From Guptibacillus hwajinpoensis (lineage in GTDB: Bacteria; Bacillota; Bacilli; Bacillales; Guptibacillaceae), in assembly GCF_005144865.1 (NCBI RefSeq), contig NZ_SWFM01000002.1, positions 558,001 through 622,000 on the forward strand: DNA of 64,000 bases, given 5' to 3'. Each line of letters starts with the position of its first letter. Within the stretch, counting starts at the first letter, position 1. Under the pieces are notes generated by a model. The model was given only the letters and a program-made list of their open reading frames with translations, was not told the DNA's origin and searched no databases. This document shows positions 59,510-64,000 of the stretch, piece by piece. The translations under genes were made by a program, and so were the position numbers.

Positions 59510-61744
59510 TTGAAGATTTTTACGTCACTTTTGGTTGGCATTCTAGCATTTTCTTTGTCGATGCATGGCGTTCAAGCAGCGGGGGATACTGTTTCTGTTA
59601 AACTTGTGAATTATATCAAGAATAGTAATTCCTTGTCATTCAATGTGTATGGAAGCTATCAAATTGAGGGTAGCGAAATTGTATTGGACAGCAATCGTTT
59701 AGATCAATACCATGTTAAGGCTGAAGGTAGTAATGTTGTTCTTTACATGGGCGACTCGAAGCTAAAAGATTTTGGAAGTTCGATGAAGTTAGTACCTACA
59801 GTTACCAACGCAATGGACAGCTACGTAGAACTTGGGGGCAAGCGATACCTCGGGGGGATGGAATTTAAAGTAGAAGGAAATTACATTCGACCTGTTAATA
59901 CGCTTTCGATGGAAGAGTACTTGAAAGGCGTAGTTCCAAGTGAAATGCCAGCTTATTGGGGGAACAATGGGGGAATGGAAGCGTTAAAAGCTCAAGTAGT
60001 TGCAGCAAGAACGTTTGCTTTACCACGCAAAGACTCGTTGACAGATAGTCAATCAAGTCAGGTTTACAAAGGTTATGATTGGTACGCAACGACAAATGAG
60101 GCCATTGATGATACGGCTGGTCAAGTTCTAAAGTACGACAATAAATACATAGGTGCTTTCTATTCTTCAACTAACGGCGGTATGGTTATGTCGAATACAA
60201 ACTCCTGGGGAAGTAAGTTAATTCCTTATTTACAAACTAAAGCCGATCCGTATGATGAAAAAATGGTCACCAGATATGACTATTGGGAGTATACGCTTGG
60301 GAAGCAACAAATTGATGCGAATAAACTAGACTTGAAAAAGCCAGAAACATGGTGGGCAAACGTTTCTGAACTAAGTTCAAACGTAACTGAAATTAAGAAT
60401 ATTAAAACGTGGCTTACTTCTAAAAGTAAAATTGGAAAAACGGATGAAATTAAGATTACCGATATTTCGAATATATCATTTACCCTTCCACCATTTAAAT
60501 CAGATGAGGTATTAAAGGGTAGTATGACAATTAACTATTTCCTTAAAAACAAAGATGGTTTTGTATTTGACTCAAATGGTGAGTTGAAGAAACATACAAT
60601 GACAATACAGGACTCTTCTTACAATATTCGTTTCATGGTTGGAACTACAATTATGAAGAGTCCATATGTAAAGAATATCCAAGACAAAGGTGACTCTTTT
60701 GTTGTTTCTGGTAGTGGGTATGGCCATGGAATTGGTATGAGCCAATACGGCGCATATCAGCAGTCAAAAGAAGGACGTACTCATGATCAAATTCTATCAT
60801 TCTACTATCCAGGGACAGATTTAGTCACTGAAGTAAATTCAAGCTTTATTAATAGACTTGCTGGCAATAATCGTTATGAAACAAGTGTTGAGATCTCAAA
60901 AGCAGGATGGAAACAAGCTTCGGATGTTGTCGTTCTTGGTAGAGGAGACTTATCTGTAGATGCTCTAACGGGTAGTGTACTTGCTAAAAAGCACAATGCG
61001 CCTTTGTTATTAACGACAAGTAACAAACTTCCTTCTGTCGTTGAGGCAGAATTAGATCGCTTAAAGCCAGAAAAAGTGTATATTCTTGGGGGACCAGCAG
61101 CTATTTCAGAAGAGGTTTACAAGCAGCTTACAACTAAAGGTTATATTGCAAAAATCGATCGAATCAGTGGAGCAAACCGCTATGAAACATCTGTTGCTGT
61201 TGCGAATGAAATTGGGAATAGCAATCAGATATTTGTAACAACAGGTGATGGAAAGTCTCCGGACGCTCTTTCCATCGCTCCTTACGCGGCATCAAAGCAA
61301 ATTCCGATTGTTTTAACTGCAACTGAGAAGTTAAGTGGCGCAACAGCAGACTATATGACTGCGGCGAATCCTGTTAAAACCACGATTATCGGTGGAGAGA
61401 ATGCAGTATCCAACGCGGTTAGAGATCAGCTTGCTACTTCTTCTACTGTTGATCGTGTAGCTGGAGCAAACCGCTATGAAACAAGCGTGAGAATTGCACA
61501 GACGTTTGATTTTGAGAACAAAGGTGTCTTTTTTGCAAATGGTGATGTCTTCATTGATGCCTTACCTGGATCACCTTTTGCAGCAGCAATGGGAGCACCA
61601 GTTATTTTAACAAAGCAAAATACTCTTTCAACCGAAGTAGAGCAGTATCTCGAGTCAACGTTAAGTAGAGAATTCTATTTCCTTGGCGGAGAGGCTGCCA
61701 TTAGTAAACCAATAGAAGATCGAGTGAGTAAATTAGCGAAATAG
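59510..61744 (+). CDS. Secreted SpoIID/LytB-domain protein with three CWB2 repeats
   Basis: A 744-residue exported protein: signal peptide about 1-24, a SpoIID/LytB domain at about 95-455 (LSMEEYLKGVVPSEMPAYWG, AQVVAARTFAL, SGSGYGHGIGMSQYGAY) and three cell-wall-binding 2 repeats at 465-744, each opening with R..G.NRYETS (the first is AGNNRYETSVEI). SpoIID is a lytic transglycosylase in spore engulfment, and LytB enhances the amidase LytC, which itself carries such repeats. Fusion of both parts suggests a wall-attached remodelling factor. Start TTG 59510. Confidence 0.88.
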   Translation: MKIFTSLLVGILAFSLSMHGVQAAGDTVSVKLVNYIKNSNSLSFNVYGSYQIEGSEIVLDSNRLDQYHVKAEGSNVVLYMGDSKLKDFGSSMKLVPTVTNAMDSYVELGGKRYLGGMEFKVEGNYIRPVNTLSMEEYLKGVVPSEMPAYWGNNGGMEALKAQVVAARTFALPRKDSLTDSQSSQVYKGYDWYATTNEAIDDTAGQVLKYDNKYIGAFYSSTNGGMVMSNTNSWGSKLIPYLQTKADPYDEKMVTRYDYWEYTLGKQQIDANKLDLKKPETWWANVSELSSNVTEIKNIKTWLTSKSKIGKTDEIKITDISNISFTLPPFKSDEVLKGSMTINYFLKNKDGFVFDSNGELKKHTMTIQDSSYNIRFMVGTTIMKSPYVKNIQDKGDSFVVSGSGYGHGIGMSQYGAYQQSKEGRTHDQILSFYYPGTDLVTEVNSSFINRLAGNNRYETSVEISKAGWKQASDVVVLGRGDLSVDALTGSVLAKKHNAPLLLTTSNKLPSVVEAELDRLKPEKVYILGGPAAISEEVYKQLTTKGYIAKIDRISGANRYETSVAVANEIGNSNQIFVTTGDGKSPDALSIAPYAASKQIPIVLTATEKLSGATADYMTAANPVKTTIIGGENAVSNAVRDQLATSSTVDRVAGANRYETSVRIAQTFDFENKGVFFANGDVFIDALPGSPFAAAMGAPVILTKQNTLSTEVEQYLESTLSREFYFLGGEAAISKPIEDRVSKLAK

Positions 61745-61749
61745 ATTAG

Positions 61750-61787
61750 AAACACCTCCCATAAGGAAATGAGTGGGAGGTGTTTAT
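61750..61787 (+). terminator. Terminator after the SpoIID-like gene
   Basis: Perfect 12-bp stem AAACACCTCCCA / TGGGAGGTGTTT with a 12-base loop. Confidence 0.8.
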
Positions 61788-61887
61788 GTTATTATGTAAT
61801 AAATAATAAAAAAACAGCTATGAGTATTTCTAGAATAGTAAAGGCTACTCAGAGATAACATTAGCGAATGAATAAGGATGTGATGTC

Positions 61888-62175
61888 GTGCACGAGAAGC
61901 AGGAAATTGAAATTCTTTGCGATGCTTTACGAACTTATTGGAATGAACACCCGGAGAAGAGTCTCGGGCATTTATTGAAGGATTTACACCATAAGTATGA
62001 AAATGAAGAGGCATTTGAAGAAACTGATGACCTCAATTGGTTACACTGGATGCTTGAAAATAGCAAACAAAGAGACATCATCGAGAAGAAATACCGCAAC
62101 GAAGCGCAAATCAGAAACCTGGAGAAACATATCCGTCCTGAATTAATTGAAGTGATTAGACGATTCGTCGACTAA
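61888..62175 (+). CDS. Conserved small protein of unknown function, 95 residues
   Basis: A 95-residue hydrophilic, helical protein rich in Glu and His (LRTYWNEHPEKSLGHLLKDL). No cysteine motif and no membrane segment. Start GTG 61888, eight bases after AAGGATG. It has its own terminator. I do not recognise a named family with confidence. Confidence 0.6.
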   Translation: MHEKQEIEILCDALRTYWNEHPEKSLGHLLKDLHHKYENEEAFEETDDLNWLHWMLENSKQRDIIEKKYRNEAQIRNLEKHIRPELIEVIRRFVD

Positions 62176-62178
62176 TGA

Positions 62179-62214
62179 AAAGAGCCGGTCCCAGGGAATG
62201 GGTCCGGCTCTTAT
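62179..62214 (+). terminator. Terminator of the 95-residue protein gene
   Basis: Stem AAGAGCCGG(T)CCCA with its complement, one T-T mismatch, then TTATTATT. Confidence 0.8.
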
Positions 62215-62374
62215 TATCCTTATAATCAAAAGGGGGGATTAAAGGGATTACTTAATGTTTCGGTTTAGTGAAACCGGAGTTGGGGGTAGATGAAAAAGGA
62301 AGATAAATCTAGCATATGAGAACATTATAAAGATTAAATCATGCTAGTATGAATGAAAGATAGCGGAAGGAGAG

Positions 62375-63373
62375 ATGGAATTGGAACTGAGATTTGGAAT
62401 TATGGGTACAGCGAATATTGCTAGAAAAGCAGTGATTCCAGCAATAACGAATTCTGATCATGCTAAGGTAGTAAGTGTGGCAAGTGGTAGCGGACGCGCG
62501 AAAGAGTTTGCAGAAGAAATGGGAATTAAAAGGTTTCATGATAGCTATGAAGCAATGCTTGAGGATGACTCAATTGATGCAGTCTATATTCCACTCCCAA
62601 ACACATTACATAAGAAGTGGACAATTGAGGCAGCTAGAAAAGGGAAACATGTTTTATGTGAAAAGCCTGCTGCTATTACAGTTGAAGATGCGATGGAGAT
62701 GGTACAAGCCTGTGAAGATAATGGAGTCACCTTCATGGAAGCCTTTATGTATCAATTTCATCCACAGCACAATGTAGTGAGAGATGTGATTGCTTCAGGT
62801 GAAATTGGTGATGTCAAACACATGCGCTCTACCTTTTCGTTCTTTTTAGGCGATAGACCAGAGAATATTCGCTTAAACCGTGAACTGGGTGGAGGTAGCA
62901 TCTGGGATGTAGGGTGTTATTGCATTCACTCTTCTCGTCACATTCTTGGAAATGAACCGACCAAGGTATATGTAGAAGGAAATGTACCTGCAGAAGTAGG
63001 CGTCGACATGTCTGCAGCAGGTATTTTAACATTTGCGAACGGCGTTACAGCTTCATTCGACTGTAGCTTTGAGCGACAGATGAGCAATATGTACGAAGTA
63101 CTTGGAACAAAAGGAAGTATTAAAGTTCCATATGCATATCGTCCAGATGCACCTGGAGCTAGCGGCATTGTTCAAGTGACAACTAGTGAAGGCGAAGTGA
63201 GAGAAGAAACGGTTAATGGAGAACAGTATACGTTAATGATTGATCATTTCGCTCAGTGTATTGCGACTGGGGAGACACCTTCCTATTCAGGTGAAGCAAC
63301 GGTTAACAACTTGAAAGCAATTGAAGCATGCTATCGATCACTAGATAATAATAGTCCGATTGAGATGGCTTAA
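62375..63373 (+). CDS. Gfo/Idh/MocA-family oxidoreductase
   Basis: A 332-residue NAD(P)-dependent sugar or cyclitol oxidoreductase. N-terminal Rossmann part with FGIMGTANIARKAVIPAI, the catalytic-lysine motif HVLCEKPAAIT, and a C-terminal part with GGGSIWDVGCYCIH. The substrate cannot be read off; related enzymes oxidise inositol, glucose or deoxy sugars. Start ATG 62375 directly follows AAGGAGAG; TTG 62381 is an alternative. Single gene. Confidence 0.85.
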   Translation: MELELRFGIMGTANIARKAVIPAITNSDHAKVVSVASGSGRAKEFAEEMGIKRFHDSYEAMLEDDSIDAVYIPLPNTLHKKWTIEAARKGKHVLCEKPAAITVEDAMEMVQACEDNGVTFMEAFMYQFHPQHNVVRDVIASGEIGDVKHMRSTFSFFLGDRPENIRLNRELGGGSIWDVGCYCIHSSRHILGNEPTKVYVEGNVPAEVGVDMSAAGILTFANGVTASFDCSFERQMSNMYEVLGTKGSIKVPYAYRPDAPGASGIVQVTTSEGEVREETVNGEQYTLMIDHFAQCIATGETPSYSGEATVNNLKAIEACYRSLDNNSPIEMA

Positions 63374-63375
63374 TG

Positions 63376-63411
63376 AAAAAGCACATTGGCTTAAGAGCCA
63401 ATGTGCTTTTT
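63376..63411. terminator. Bidirectional terminator between converging genes
   Basis: Perfect 16-bp stem AAAAAGCACATTGGCT with its complement and a 4-base loop. It follows the oxidoreductase and covers the end of the HAD gene. Confidence 0.85.
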
Positions 63412-64000
63412 CAATAAATCTTTTGTGCCTTCTGAGTAAGGATTAGAACTGGATACGGTCGTGATGTTCTCTTCATGAGGTTCATCACCTTCACCAACCC
63501 AGTGAAATGTAATATTGGAAAGTCCATGATCTCTTGCCGTTACTGCCATGACCATATCACCGCCACTATCCCCGAAAACAAATACTTCTTCTGGTTTCGA
63601 TATCTCCTCTAGAATCCATTTCGCACCAATTTTTTTAGATAAGTCTGGATGAATAACGTCTACGCCATATGTGGAAACAACTGTTTTATTACCAGAATTC
63701 GTTGCAATCGATTCAACATCGTCTGCGTAGTCACGGAGAGCCTGGCGTGTTTTATTTAAGTGGTCTTTGTCACCCGGATCGCCATGAATTGCTTCTACCG
63801 TTCCCATCGATTCCTTTGTTTGATCCCATTGAATTAAACCGTTGTATTCGTCTTTTTGGCTTACATTGTATAACTTCTCTTTGACGTGATCTGATACAAC
63901 ATAATGGTCATCAAGATTCCATGAAGAAATGTCAGTCCCGCGGCCTTTAATAGCACCATGCTCTGATACGCAATAAAGCGAAGACCAATCTAAATCGCTT
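63391..64000 (-). CDS. HAD-family phosphatase, truncated by the window edge
   Basis: At least 203 residues, open to the right edge without a stop, so the start is outside the window; the ATG at 63807 is internal. The visible part has the C-terminal HAD motif VFGDSGGDMVMA (metal-binding Asp pair) and a cap region with WCVSEHG-like sequence (SLYCVSEHGAIKGRG). It resembles Cof-type or sucrose-phosphate-phosphatase-like enzymes; the nucleophile motif must lie outside the window. Substrate unknown. Confidence 0.7.
   Translation of the reverse strand, partial: SDLDWSSLYCVSEHGAIKGRGTDISSWNLDDHYVVSDHVKEKLYNVSQKDEYNGLIQWDQTKESMGTVEAIHGDPGDKDHLNKTRQALRDYADDVESIATNSGNKTVVSTYGVDVIHPDLSKKIGAKWILEEISKPEEVFVFGDSGGDMVMAVTARDHGLSNITFHWVGEGDEPHEENITTVSSSNPYSEGTKDLLKKHIGS

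Noticed and set aside
1..64000. CRISPR array, prophage, integrase, transposase, tRNA or rRNA genes.
   Set aside because: None was recognised: repeats are dispersed, not regularly spaced, and no matching protein motifs or RNA folds were seen on reading.

Overview
The window reads as one chromosome segment of a low-GC, endospore-forming Bacillaceae bacterium, possibly a marine or alkaliphilic Bacillus relative. This rests on strong AGGAGG-type ribosome sites, a TcaA/YvbJ-type protein, a YheC/D-like ATP-grasp, a SpoIID/LytB protein with cell-wall-binding repeats, a ForCE-type formate dehydrogenase, a hut operon, and many copies of a GC-rich intergenic repeat. The species cannot be fixed from sequence alone. 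No rRNA, tRNA, CRISPR array, phage or transposase gene was seen.

Layout. 58-1461: zinc-ribbon membrane protein (TcaA-like). 1536-12831: a sulfoquinovose (plant sulfolipid sugar) operon: DUF4867 protein, sodium-solute symporter, GH31 sulfoquinovosidase, FucI-like isomerase, PfkA-like kinase, GntR regulator, class II aldolase, aldehyde dehydrogenase and an AEC-family permease. Together they form a sulfo-EMP2-type route: glycoside uptake, hydrolysis to sulfoquinovose, isomerisation, phosphorylation, cleavage to DHAP plus sulfolactaldehyde, and oxidation to sulfolactate, which is probably exported. The operon sits between two near-identical 58-bp direct repeats (1443-1500 and 12880-12937), each copying the last codons and terminator of the TcaA-like gene, so it looks inserted.

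13015-14648: aminopropyltransferase and an N-formylglutamate-amidohydrolase-like protein, convergent. 15131-24057: an operon joining a giant amidoligase/ATP-grasp fusion, a MurF-like ligase, PEP mutase, phosphonopyruvate decarboxylase, a cytidylyltransferase-transaminase fusion and a Nudix hydrolase. It predicts synthesis and CMP-activation of 2-aminoethylphosphonate coupled to peptide-bond-forming ligases, and is the best candidate here for an undescribed system.

24431-36000: small membrane protein, Fe-type alcohol dehydrogenase, pyroglutamyl peptidase, a GGDEF/HD-GYP protein with a DUF5317 protein, a ROK kinase with ManA, and a heterodimeric ABC exporter. 36052-49631: large membrane protein, YdcF-like protein, the conserved CP-ATP-grasp/alpha-E/transglutaminase trio, glycerate kinase, formate dehydrogenase ForC-ForE, VanZ-like protein. 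50010-64000: UDP-glucose dehydrogenase, hutUIG, several very small genes (including two paralogous 45-residue membrane proteins), SRPBCC protein, second VanZ-like protein, SpoIID/CWB2 protein, Gfo/Idh/MocA oxidoreductase and a truncated HAD phosphatase at the right edge.

About a dozen full or decayed copies of one repeat (core about 130 bp, up to about 240 bp with outer inverted arms) lie between genes, nearly always next to terminators. No computation or database search was run; family calls rest on recognised motifs.
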